Assembly: GCA_029547805.1 (NCBI GenBank)
Contig: JAKPOP010000024.1
Coordinates: 1 to 64,000 of the forward strand
Direction of reading: 5' to 3'
From: Deltaproteobacteria bacterium
GTDB lineage: Bacteria; Myxococcota_A; UBA9042; DTJE01
DNA length: 64,000 nucleotides
Shown here: positions 22,357 to 30,718 of the stretch, piece by piece
How positions within the stretch are numbered: position 1 is the first letter of the stretch
Layout of the letters: each line of letters starts with the position of its first letter
Translations under genes and position numbers: made by a program
The notes under the pieces: model-generated
What the model was told of the DNA's origin: nothing
Database searches by the model: none
The model's input: the letters and a program-made list of their open reading frames with translations, nothing else

Positions 22357-23444
22357 ACGACAGGGACCTGCTGGAGTTCCACCGGCGGCTGGTGGCCACC
22401 CGGTCCGTCTCGGCGGAGGAGACGGCGGCGCTGGAGTATGTCGGGGGCGTGCTGGCCCACGGAGGCCTGGAGACCAGGATGGTCCCCCGGGGGGGCATCC
22501 TGGCCCTGCTGGGAACCGACGGCCCGGTCATGGTCTGGAACACCCATCTGGACACGGTCCCTCCGGTCCCGGGATGGACCGGGGACCCCTGGACGCCCCG
22601 GGTTGCCGATGGCCGGGTCGTGGGCCTCGGGGCCAACGACGCGAAGGCCTCCGTCGCGGCGATGGTCGGGGCCCTGCTGCGCATCGCCCGGGGACCCGGT
22701 TCCCTGCCGGGCATCCGACTCGCCCTGGCCCTGGCCGTCGAGGAGGAGACCACCGGACAGGGCAGCCGGACGCTGCGGCAGGCCCTGGATCAGGCGGGAT
22801 GGACTCCAGCGGCCGTGCTGATCGGGGAACCCACAGGCATGGAGCCGGCGGTGTCCCAGAAGGGCCTGGCGGTACTCCGGGTCGTCACCACCGGCGATGC
22901 CTGCCATGCGGCCCACGCCCGGGCCCTGGGGGCCAGGAACGCCATCCGGGAACTGGCCCGGGTGATCGCAGCGATGCCCGACACGCTGCCCGGTGCCGAC
23001 GACCCGGACCTCGGCCCCGTCACCGTGGAGCCGACCCAGATCCAGGGTGGGACGGCCCGCAACGTGGTTCCCGGGGAGGCGTCGTGCTATCTGGACGTCC
23101 GGACCAACCCCGGCCTCGATGCCCCGGAGGTGGCCCGTCGGTTGTCCCAGGACCTGGGCTGCGAGGTCCAGGTCCACAGCGGACGCTTCGTCCCCTGCCA
23201 CACGGATCCTGGCGACCCCCTGGTGCAGGCGGTGCTCCAGGCGGTCCCCGGGTCCCGGCCCTTCGCCTCCCGGGGGGTGTCGGACTGGGTGGCCTTCCGG
23301 GACGTCCCGGCGGTCAAGATCGGTCCCGGACGCACCGAGCGGTCCCACACCGCCGACGAGTTCGTGCTGGAGGAAGAGGTGCTGCACGGGGCCCGGTCCT
23401 ACCAGGCGATTGCCGAGGCCTGGGCCCGGGAGGTGTCCCGATGA
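22353..23444 (+). CDS. argE: Acetylcitrulline/acetylornithine deacetylase (M20 family)
   Basis: Removes the acetyl group late in the pathway; given the carbamoyltransferase above, N-acetylcitrulline is the likely substrate. 363 residues. The two-metal M20 site is visible: NTHLDTVPP (His and Asp), GANDAKASVAAM (bridging Asp), AVEEETTGQGS (catalytic Glu pair), LIGEPTGME and the late His of TERSHTADEF. GTG 22353 overlaps the argB stop; its own stop overlaps the ATG of argH. The lid domain lies at about 175-285. LysK or DapE relatives are possible by family, but context settles the assignment. Confidence 0.9.
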   Translation: MNDRDLLEFHRRLVATRSVSAEETAALEYVGGVLAHGGLETRMVPRGGILALLGTDGPVMVWNTHLDTVPPVPGWTGDPWTPRVADGRVVGLGANDAKASVAAMVGALLRIARGPGSLPGIRLALALAVEEETTGQGSRTLRQALDQAGWTPAAVLIGEPTGMEPAVSQKGLAVLRVVTTGDACHAAHARALGARNAIRELARVIAAMPDTLPGADDPDLGPVTVEPTQIQGGTARNVVPGEASCYLDVRTNPGLDAPEVARRLSQDLGCEVQVHSGRFVPCHTDPGDPLVQAVLQAVPGSRPFASRGVSDWVAFRDVPAVKIGPGRTERSHTADEFVLEEEVLHGARSYQAIAEAWAREVSR

Positions 23445-24709
23445 GCCGGCTCTGGGACGCAGGGGGAGACCTGGACCCGGAGGTCCTGCAGTACACCGCC
23501 GGGGACGACCCGGTCCTGGACCGCGAACTGATGCCCTGGGACATCCGGGCGACCCGGGCCCATGCCCGGATGCTCCGGTCCCTGGGCCATCTCTCGGAGG
23601 ACGAGTGGGTCGCCCTGGACGGGGCGCTGCAGGAAGCCCTCCGGGACTTCCAGGACGGGACCTGGGACATCACCCCCGAGGACGAGGACGGCCATACGGC
23701 CCTGGAGAACCGGCTGGTGGCCCGGATCGGCGATCCCGGCAAGGCGGTGCACCTGGGGCGTTCCCGGAACGATCAGGTCCTGGCGGCCCTGCGCCTCTGG
23801 CTGATGGACCGCCTGGAGGCCCTGGGACAGGCAGCCGACCAGGTCGCCGAGGCCCTGGAGGAGTGGGGCGCCCGCCAGGGTCCGGTGCCCATGCCCGGCT
23901 ATACCCACGGCCAGCGGGCGATGCCCCAGGACGTCGCCCTGTGGACCGGCGGCTGGGCCGCCGAGGTCCGGGACGATGCCGAGGCGATCCGGCTCGCCCG
24001 GCGGCGGGCCGCCCAAAATCCCCTCGGGAGCGCAGCAGGTTACGGGGTCCCGGGCCTGCCGCTGGACCGGGAGATGACGACCCGGGAACTGGGCTTCGAC
24101 CGGCCCCAGGAACCGGTGACGGCCGTGCAGATCTCCCGGGGGAAGGCCGAGGCCGAGGCGCTGTTCCAGGCGACGCTGCTGGCCCGGGACCTCGGGCGTC
24201 TGGCCGGAGAGGTCTGCCTGTTCGCCACGGCGGAGTACGGCTTCCTCCGGCTCCCGGAGGACCTCACCACCGGGTCCTCGATGATGCCCCAGAAGCGCAA
24301 CCCCGACGTCTTCGAGCGCGTCCGGGGCCGGGCCGCCGAGGCCCTGGCCGCCCTCCAGGAGGTCCTGATGATTGCCTGGGGCCTCCCCTCGGGCTACCAC
24401 CGGGACCTCCAGGGGATCAAGGCCCCCCTCTTCCGGGGCCTCCACGGGGTCCTGGCCAGCGCCCGGGTGATGGCCCGCGTGATCCCCCGCCTGTCCTTCG
24501 ACGAGGACCGTCTCCGGGAGGCCGCCGCCGACCCGGCCCTCCAGGCCACCGCCCGGGTCCTCGACCTGGTCCGCACCCAGGGCCTTCCCTTCCGGGAGGC
24601 CTACCGGCGGGTCAAAGGGGGACAGTCACCGATTGATCGGTCGCAACCTCCCGGTGGTCCTGCAGAAACCCCAACAGAACCGACCCCCGGGAAGGACCCG
24701 TCGGTCTGA
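23441..24709 (+). CDS. argH: Argininosuccinate lyase with an altered C-terminus
   Basis: Splits argininosuccinate to arginine and fumarate; last gene of the operon. 422 residues. Family signatures are HLGRSRNDQVLAALRLW (about 104-120), PGYTHGQRAMP (about 149-159), and TGSSMMPQKRNPD (about 282-294) with the catalytic Ser loop. Homology appears to stop at LPFREAYRRV (about 390). The remaining 31 residues are polar and Pro-rich and are encoded by a repeat-like hairpin sequence (24614-24641). The usual family end has a further 30-60 ordered residues here. The catalytic residues are before the break, so activity is plausible but should be treated as unproven. Confidence 0.9.
   Translation: MSRLWDAGGDLDPEVLQYTAGDDPVLDRELMPWDIRATRAHARMLRSLGHLSEDEWVALDGALQEALRDFQDGTWDITPEDEDGHTALENRLVARIGDPGKAVHLGRSRNDQVLAALRLWLMDRLEALGQAADQVAEALEEWGARQGPVPMPGYTHGQRAMPQDVALWTGGWAAEVRDDAEAIRLARRRAAQNPLGSAAGYGVPGLPLDREMTTRELGFDRPQEPVTAVQISRGKAEAEALFQATLLARDLGRLAGEVCLFATAEYGFLRLPEDLTTGSSMMPQKRNPDVFERVRGRAAEALAALQEVLMIAWGLPSGYHRDLQGIKAPLFRGLHGVLASARVMARVIPRLSFDEDRLREAAADPALQATARVLDLVRTQGLPFREAYRRVKGGQSPIDRSQPPGGPAETPTEPTPGKDPSV
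24614..24641 (+). repeat. REP-like hairpin inside the end of argH
   Basis: The G-rich head GGGGGACAGTCACC (24617-24630) runs into a perfect 6-bp dyad, ACCGAT (24628-24633) and ATCGGT (24636-24641), with a 2-base centre. Short repeats with a GGGGACAGTCACC core are, from memory, dispersed in many genomes near single-strand transposases. Only one copy was found here by eye. Confidence 0.4.
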
Positions 24710-24784
24710 ATCGCCACGCAGCACCCGCTGGAGAGGGTCCCGCCCATCCCTTCCTTGAGGGGAGTCCGGATCCGCCCGAAGGTC

Positions 24785-24812
24785 TTGCATCCGTCCAGGT
24801 CGGGGATAGACT
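24785..24812 (+). promoter_or_regulatory. Promoter giving a nearly leaderless lipoprotein transcript
   Basis: TTGCAT (24785-24790) and TAGACT (24807-24812) are 16 bp apart. The expected start is about 24819, next to ATG 24820, and no ribosome site precedes that ATG. Confidence 0.4.
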
Positions 24813-24819
24813 GATCCCC

Positions 24820-25353
24820 ATGAACCGGACAGTCCGGCATTGGATGATGGTGGTGGTGCTGATGGCGTCCTGCGGCGCCGCGGGAGGGCACCGCAAGGGA
24901 GAGGGGGGACCGAAGATGACCCACGCGACCTGGCAGCAGGAACTCCGGGAGTGGAACGGACATCCCGAATGGGAGGTCCAGATCACCACCGGCACCGAAC
25001 ATTTCCGCAAGGGACTCGTGACGCTCCTGCTGCGCGGCGACGGGACCGCCGTGATCAGGAACCGCCGCGCAGGACAGGACCTGCCGCCCCGGGAAGGGAC
25101 GGTCCCGGCGGAACAGGTCCGGGAACTGGGATCCCGGCTCGGGGCCCTGGACCCGTCGGCCCTCCCGGGAGGCGACAGGCCCCGGGTGCCCGGCGATACG
25201 CCGGTCCGCATCGAGGTCCGGAGGCAGGGCACGGTCCAGGCCGAGGTCCGCTGCTGGCACTCCGACCGCTACGAGGTGGCGACCCTGGACCGGGTGCTGG
25301 AACAGGCCGATGACATCGTGCTGGCCCTGACGAACGGGGAACTCCCGTTCTGA
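24820..25353 (+). CDS. Small lipoprotein of unknown function
   Basis: 177 residues. The signal sequence HWMMVVVLMASCGAAG has its lipobox Cys at residue 19. The mature part is an alpha/beta or beta domain with ITTGTEHFRKGLVTLLLRGDG and TLDRVLEQADDIVLALTNGEL. No family recognised. The gene ends 19 bp before the metalloprotease gene on the same strand, so the two probably form an operon. A promoter lies so close that the mRNA may have no leader. Confidence 0.68.
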   Translation: MNRTVRHWMMVVVLMASCGAAGGHRKGEGGPKMTHATWQQELREWNGHPEWEVQITTGTEHFRKGLVTLLLRGDGTAVIRNRRAGQDLPPREGTVPAEQVRELGSRLGALDPSALPGGDRPRVPGDTPVRIEVRRQGTVQAEVRCWHSDRYEVATLDRVLEQADDIVLALTNGELPF

Positions 25354-25372
25354 GGTCCGGAGGGAGGAAACC

Positions 25373-26179
25373 ATGGAGACGGCGAAGGACCCACGACCGG
25401 ATTCCCAGGCCGAGGGCCGTGGAGGCACTGGCCTCCGCCCATCCCCGGAGGGCCGAAGGAGTCCCCGGAACGCCCTGCAGCGACAACTGGGCAGCACGGG
25501 TTTCCAGCAGGGGACCCGGGTCCTGTCCCCTCGCCAGCCCGGGGAATCGCCGCCGGCCCGCCAGGTCCGCGAGGGTCCGGCCACGCAGACCTCCAGGCCG
25601 ACCGCCATCTCGGAGTTCATCGAGGACCGCCCCTACGGCTGGACCGCCCGGTTCGACGTCTCCTTCGCCGACCAGGCCTGCCTGGTCACGATCCGCCTGC
25701 ACCTGGACCCCCAGGAGGGCGTGACCGCCGAGGACGTGGCCGCGGTCCAGCAGCAGACCGCCACCGCCTTCCAGTCCTTCTTCGACAACCGGTTCCAGTT
25801 GCGGGACCGGGCCTCCGGGACCTCCTGGCCCCTGCGGGTCCGCCTGGTCTTCACGGACCGGGACCCCCACCTGAAGGTCCGCCTGCGCAAGGGGGCCGGA
25901 CGGGACGACGTGCTGAACTGGTTCGTGAAGTCCGAGCCCATCGTCCGGGCTCACGAACTGGGGCATCAACTGGGGCTCAAGGACGAGTACATCGACGGCA
26001 CGGCCGAGAACCGCAAGGACGCCTCGGCCCCCGGGGTTCACCGGGACCACTCCCTGATGGGCAACTTCTGGGAGGAGGGGGTCGAGAAGGCGGAGGTCAA
26101 GCAGCGTCACGCCCAGGACATCGCCGACCGGATCGGCCGCGGCACGGGCCAGTCCTTCGAGGCCACGCCGCTCCCCTGA
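25373..26179 (+). CDS. Metzincin-like zinc metalloprotease domain protein
   Basis: 268 residues with no signal sequence. Residues 1-80 are polar and low in complexity; about 85-260 form the catalytic region. The zinc motif is AHELGHQLGLKDEY: His 194, Glu 195, His 198, Gly 201 and Asp 204, that is HEXXHXXGXXD, with Met 229 (HSLMGNF) at the place of the Met-turn. The Asp third ligand recalls snapalysin-type proteases. ATG 25373 has GGAGGGAGGAAA upstream. It lies 19 bp after a lipoprotein gene. Without a signal the enzyme should act inside the cell or leave by an unusual route; substrate unknown. Confidence 0.75.
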   Translation: METAKDPRPDSQAEGRGGTGLRPSPEGRRSPRNALQRQLGSTGFQQGTRVLSPRQPGESPPARQVREGPATQTSRPTAISEFIEDRPYGWTARFDVSFADQACLVTIRLHLDPQEGVTAEDVAAVQQQTATAFQSFFDNRFQLRDRASGTSWPLRVRLVFTDRDPHLKVRLRKGAGRDDVLNWFVKSEPIVRAHELGHQLGLKDEYIDGTAENRKDASAPGVHRDHSLMGNFWEEGVEKAEVKQRHAQDIADRIGRGTGQSFEATPLP

Positions 26180-26180
26180 C

Positions 26181-28496
26181 TCATCGGGCGTCGGACTCGC
26201 AGGTCCCGAGGGTCTGCCAGGCCAGCACCTGCCCTGCGCCCTCGGTCAGGAAGCCGTAGCGCCGGGCGTTCCAGTACACCTCCGAGAGGTCGGCCCCGGG
26301 CATCTGGACGCCGCCCTCCATGCCCACGCCCTTGCGCAACTGGTAGGGGTTGCGCTGCCAGAGCCAGTCGGTGTACTGCCGCAAGGCCACCGGCAGCGCC
26401 GCCGAGGCCATCTTGTCCGTGCACTTGCCGTTCGGGACCCGGCACTGCCAGGGGTCCTCGTCGTTGCAGGGGACGTAGTCCATCAGGTTCTGCCCCGGGA
26501 TCTTGATCCCCATGAAGTCGATCTCGGTCGTGCAGAGTTCGTACTCCCGCTGGGTCGGGCAGTCGGCGGTGACCCCCTCCGGGACCCGGGCCATCACGAA
26601 GTCGGGAGTCAGCGTGTAGGACCGCCGGGGGTCGTCCAGGACCGGCTGGCCGTCCACCCAGCCGTTGCCCCCCATCGTCCGGACCTGTTCCAGGGCGTAG
26701 GCCAGGGCCTGGGACCGCTCCGGGGCCAGTTCGTCGGGGACCTCCCCGGCCAGCATCACGTAGAAGTCCGCATTGCCCTTCTCCCGGAGCAGTTTCAGGT
26801 ACATCTCGTCGTAGAAGGCCTTCTGGAGGTCCCGCTTGAGGTCCGAGTCCGGGAGCATCCCCAGCAGCACCCACCAGGACCCGTAGGTCAACTGGTCCCC
26901 AAAGAAGTGGCTGCAGAACTTCGGCTGGTCGAAGGCCCCGGTCGTGAACACCACCCGGATGCCCTGGAGATTGCCGATCAGCTCGTCGAACAGAAAGGAG
27001 CGGTATTGCTCGTCGCCGGTGAACCAGTAGGCCATCGCCGCCAGGTGCATCAGGTGGATCACGTCCCCACCCCGGATGCTCGGGAAGTAGTAGTGGTCGA
27101 TCTGGTTCTCGTTGCCGGCGCTCGTGTCCATGTCGTTGACCAGTTCCAGGAAGTCCGCCACGAAGTACTCCCCGGCGGCGTCGATCACTCGCCAGGGCTC
27201 CAGCTGGATCGTGTCCGGGCACGAGCGGTCGAAGGTCTCCTCGTTGGCCGTGTTGATCTGCCGCTGGACGTAGGCCACGATGCGGTCCGTCTGGGTCAGG
27301 TCGATGTCGTCAGGGTCCAGCATGAGTTCGCCGGCGTTGAAGAACTGCGTCAGGGACGACAGCAGTGCCGGGTTCTGCTGGAGGTGGATGATCTCGATCC
27401 GCTGCAGGCGCTTCAGATAGCACGTCAGGTGACGGGCGATCCGCTGCTTCAGGCCCTCGTCCCGCAACAGGGCCCAGGCCATCGGGAGGGCATTCATGGG
27501 CCCGGTGTTCTGGTCGATGGACGGCCGGCCCTGCCACATGGGCCGGCCCTTCCAGGTCACGCCCTGGTCGTCGGTGATCCCGTCCCGGTAGATCGCCGGC
27601 AGTTCGCCCAACGCCGCCGGGTCGACGTCGCGGTAGTGATGACTCATCCGGCCCATCCGACTCTCGTAGCGGATCAGGTGTTCCCTTGGATTCGGCGCCC
27701 CGTCGGGCATCAACAGGAAGAAGTAGCGGATGAAGTAGCCGGGGATGCCGGTGACGTCGTACATGGTCAAGAGCGTGCGGACCCCCTGCTCCATGCGCTG
27801 ATAGTCCGCCTCGGTGCCGGTCTGGGAATAGCGCAGGATGTCCCCGATCACGGTCCAGCCGGTCCAGATGCCCGAGTCGCCCATGCCCTCGTGGGAGGCG
27901 AACCGCTCCGGCGCGGCCCACTCCTCCTCGGGAGTCCCCGGAGGCGTCGGGGTGTTGAAGGCGACCTCGGAGGTCTGGCCGTCGGGACGACCATACTTGT
28001 CCCGCCAGCGCTCCATCAGGAGCACCCGCCGCAACAGGGGGTCCGGGTCCTCCACGAAGGAGTCCGTGGCCGGGTCGAAGACCTGGCAGACCTGCCACTG
28101 GCCACCCTCGCAGCGGGTGTCCTGGTAGATCGGGCAGGACTCCACGTCCTTCCCGGCCAGGGGGTCCACCGGCGGTGCCAGGGGCGGTTTCAGGACCAGC
28201 GGCGGCAGGTCGTGGACGTCCTCCGCATCGCCCGGGAGGTCCCCCGCGGTGCCGTCGCCGGCGATCCCATCCGATGCCGCCCCATCGTCCCCGGGCAGGT
28301 CCCCAGGACTTCCGTCGTCAAGGGTCCCCGTGTCGGTCACGGTCTCCCCCGGGACGTCCCGGCCAGGGTCCTCGTCGCCGCCGGGGATGCCGTCCTGGAC
28401 CACGTCCCGACCGGTATCGGAGGACGAGGAGCCGCCTCCGCAGGCCAGCGCCACCACGCACGCCATCCCGACCCACTGTCCCATGCCCCTGCGCAT
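26181..28496 (-). CDS. Large lipoprotein of unknown function with acidic linker
   Basis: 771 residues. The signal sequence ends in VALACGGG (lipobox Cys 19). Residues about 20-100 are an Asp/Gly linker with alternating hydrophobic residues. The remaining 670 residues are globular and mostly helical, with many Trp and Tyr and few repeats, and with cysteines near 120 (CPIYQDTRCEGGQW) and near the end. The helical, aromatic-rich pattern could suit an alpha/alpha toroid such as sugar-processing proteins, but no active-site motif was recognised. GGAGGAGG precedes the start. It converges on the metalloprotease gene with one base between the stops. Probably displayed on the cell surface. Confidence 0.7.
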   Translation of the reverse strand: MRRGMGQWVGMACVVALACGGGSSSSDTGRDVVQDGIPGGDEDPGRDVPGETVTDTGTLDDGSPGDLPGDDGAASDGIAGDGTAGDLPGDAEDVHDLPPLVLKPPLAPPVDPLAGKDVESCPIYQDTRCEGGQWQVCQVFDPATDSFVEDPDPLLRRVLLMERWRDKYGRPDGQTSEVAFNTPTPPGTPEEEWAAPERFASHEGMGDSGIWTGWTVIGDILRYSQTGTEADYQRMEQGVRTLLTMYDVTGIPGYFIRYFFLLMPDGAPNPREHLIRYESRMGRMSHHYRDVDPAALGELPAIYRDGITDDQGVTWKGRPMWQGRPSIDQNTGPMNALPMAWALLRDEGLKQRIARHLTCYLKRLQRIEIIHLQQNPALLSSLTQFFNAGELMLDPDDIDLTQTDRIVAYVQRQINTANEETFDRSCPDTIQLEPWRVIDAAGEYFVADFLELVNDMDTSAGNENQIDHYYFPSIRGGDVIHLMHLAAMAYWFTGDEQYRSFLFDELIGNLQGIRVVFTTGAFDQPKFCSHFFGDQLTYGSWWVLLGMLPDSDLKRDLQKAFYDEMYLKLLREKGNADFYVMLAGEVPDELAPERSQALAYALEQVRTMGGNGWVDGQPVLDDPRRSYTLTPDFVMARVPEGVTADCPTQREYELCTTEIDFMGIKIPGQNLMDYVPCNDEDPWQCRVPNGKCTDKMASAALPVALRQYTDWLWQRNPYQLRKGVGMEGGVQMPGADLSEVYWNARRYGFLTEGAGQVLAWQTLGTCESDAR

Positions 28497-28573
28497 CTGG
28501 ACCTCCTCCGCCCCTTCGGGGGCCTTCGCCGAGAAGACTGCATCATATCGGGGACGACGGGATCGAACCAGAC

Positions 28574-29674
28574 CTATGCCACCGGCATCGCCGCCACGAT
28601 GAGTCCCCCCGCCACGACCCGAACCCCGTCGTAGATCACCGCCGCCTGTCCCGGCGCGACGGCCCGGACCGGAACGTCAAACCGCAGCACGATGCGATCG
28701 GCCCCCAGGGGCGTCACCAGGGCCGGGACCTCCCGGGACCGATAGCGGACCTGCACCTGGCACCGGAGGTCCCCGGCAGGCACCGGGCCCCACCACCGCA
28801 CCGCCTCGACCTCCGCGCCTCCGGCGAGCAGGTCGCCCTCCTCGGTGGTCACCTCGACGGTGGCGGTCTCCGGGTCCAGGAACCGCACGAAGGCCCGCCG
28901 CCCCAGGACCACCCCGATCCCCTGCCGCTGTCCGACCGTGAACCGGTGCAGCCCCTGGTGTCTGCCGATCTCCCGGCCCTCCCGGTCCACCAGGATCCCT
29001 GGCCGGGCCTCCCCGTCCACCGCCCGCCGCAGGGCCTCGGCGAAGCTCCCCTCGGCCACCAGGCAGGCATCCTGGCTCTCGGGGCGGTCGGCGCTGGCGA
29101 GCCCCAGGTCCCGGGCCAGGGCCCGGACCTCGGCCTTGGTCATGGACCCCAGGGGAAACCGCATCCGCCCCCGGACCTCCCGGGGCAGGTCGTAGAGGAA
29201 GTAGGACTGGTCCTTGGACCGGTCCCGCCCCCGGAACAGGGCGAAGTCCCCGTCCTCGGCAGGTTCCAGCACCGCGTAATGCCCCGTGGCGACCTGGGAG
29301 GCGCCCAGCATCGCCGCGTACTGCCACAGCACCCCGAACTTGATCTCCCGGTTGCAGGCCAGGCAGGGGTTGGGCGTGCGTCCCTGGCGATAGAGGTCCC
29401 AGGCCGGCCGGAGCACCCGGTCCCGGAACTCGGTCCCCACCGGCAGCACCTCGTGGGCAATGCCGAGCCGGTCCGCGACGGCCCGGGCGGTCTCGATGGC
29501 CCTCGACCCGCAACAGGACCCCGCCTCGACCCCCTCCCCGCAGGGTCGCAACTGCAGCGTCACCGCAATGACGTCCAGGCCCTGGCGAAGCAACAGGGCC
29601 GCGGCCACGCTGGAGTCCACGCCCCCGCTCAGGGCCACGACCACCCGCCTGGGCTCCCCGGGCATCCCCCTCAT
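28574..29674 (-). CDS. mnmA: tRNA-specific 2-thiouridylase
   Basis: Thiolates U34 of Lys, Glu and Gln tRNAs with ATP and persulfide sulfur. 366 residues. The PP-loop is VALSGGVDSSVA (about 13-24). The first catalytic cysteine is in PNPCLACNREIKFG (about 103), and the second in ESQDACLVAEG (about 200). The MnmA beta-barrel follows at the C-terminus (LHRFTVGQRQGIG). ATG 29674 overlaps the hydE stop (ATGA), making it the last gene of the hydrogenase maturation series. Such a link between tRNA thiolation and HydE has no known mechanism; it may only share expression. Confidence 0.93.
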   Translation of the reverse strand: MRGMPGEPRRVVVALSGGVDSSVAAALLLRQGLDVIAVTLQLRPCGEGVEAGSCCGSRAIETARAVADRLGIAHEVLPVGTEFRDRVLRPAWDLYRQGRTPNPCLACNREIKFGVLWQYAAMLGASQVATGHYAVLEPAEDGDFALFRGRDRSKDQSYFLYDLPREVRGRMRFPLGSMTKAEVRALARDLGLASADRPESQDACLVAEGSFAEALRRAVDGEARPGILVDREGREIGRHQGLHRFTVGQRQGIGVVLGRRAFVRFLDPETATVEVTTEEGDLLAGGAEVEAVRWWGPVPAGDLRCQVQVRYRSREVPALVTPLGADRIVLRFDVPVRAVAPGQAAVIYDGVRVVAGGLIVAAMPVA

Positions 29675-30717
29675 CGTCCTCTGCCTCGCCGGGGTCCGGG
29701 CCCCCGGGCGATCGTCCGGCCCAGGGCCAGGACCCGACGGGTCACGGCCTCGGCGGTCCGTTCCGGGGGCTCGTCGGCGGAGGCCTTGGCCGGGTAGATC
29801 TCGTAGAGGACCCGGTACCGCTGGGGCGTCAGGTTCGGCATCACGACGTTGGCCCCACACTGGAGGCCGTGCTCCCGCCCCCTCTCCCGGTTGATCGTCG
29901 CCAGGGCCGTCGTGCTCGGGATGTTCGCGTCGGGTCGCAGCAGGCGAGCCAGCGCCACGCAGCGCAACACCGTGTCCTCGTTCGCCGGGACCTGATCCGG
30001 CCCGGCGTCCGGGACCCCTGGCCGGCCCAGGGGCGTCTCGGGATGGGGGATGAAGGGGCCGATGCCGATCATGTCCAGATCCATCTCCCGGAACCGCCAG
30101 AGGTCCCGGGCCAACGTCTCCCAGGTCTGCCCCGGGATCCCCACCATGATGCCCGAGCCCACCTCGTAGTCCAGTTCCCGCAGGCGGGCCAGGATCTGGA
30201 ACCGGTCCCGGGTCTCCCCCGGCAGCGGCGGGTGGATCTGCCGGTAGAGGTCCTGGTCGGTGGTCTCGAACCGCAGCAGGTAGCGGTCCGCCCCGGCCTC
30301 CCGCCAGGCGATCAGGTCCTCGTCGGGGCGCTCCCCCAGCGAGAGGGTGATGGCCAGGGGGGTCTCCTGCCGGATGGCCCGGACCACGCCGGCCACCCAC
30401 TCCCGGGTCAGGCCGTAGTCCTCGCCGCCCTGGAGCACGACCGTGCCAAATCCCAGCCGGGCCGCCATCCGGGCGCACGCGAGGACCTCCTCCGCCGTCA
30501 TCCGGTATCGCACCAGGTCCCGGTGGCTCACGGCGATGCCGCAGTAGGCGCAGTCCCGGACGCACCGGTTCGAGACCTCGACCAGCCCCCGGAGATGGAC
30601 CTCGTCCCCGACCTCCCGGCGTCGCACCGCGTCGGCCTCTTCCAGGAGGGAGCGCACCTTCGCCGGATCGGACTCCCGGAGCCATCGCAGCACGTCCGTC
30701 GCCCCTGTCCAGTCCAT
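29671..30717 (-). CDS. hydE: [FeFe]-hydrogenase H-cluster maturase HydE
   Basis: Radical SAM enzyme that works on the HydG product to make the two-iron precursor of the H-cluster. 348 residues. The cluster site is CVRDCAYC (Cys 52, 56, 59), followed by VVLQGGEDYG, RFETTDQDLYRQIHPP and GIMVGIPGQTWE, all typical of HydE. The optional second cluster with C-terminal cysteines seen in some HydE is absent. It lies between hydF (one base upstream) and mnmA (ATGA overlap). Confidence 0.94.
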   Translation of the reverse strand: MDWTGATDVLRWLRESDPAKVRSLLEEADAVRRREVGDEVHLRGLVEVSNRCVRDCAYCGIAVSHRDLVRYRMTAEEVLACARMAARLGFGTVVLQGGEDYGLTREWVAGVVRAIRQETPLAITLSLGERPDEDLIAWREAGADRYLLRFETTDQDLYRQIHPPLPGETRDRFQILARLRELDYEVGSGIMVGIPGQTWETLARDLWRFREMDLDMIGIGPFIPHPETPLGRPGVPDAGPDQVPANEDTVLRCVALARLLRPDANIPSTTALATINRERGREHGLQCGANVVMPNLTPQRYRVLYEIYPAKASADEPPERTAEAVTRRVLALGRTIARGPGPRRGRGR

Positions 30718-30718
30718 C

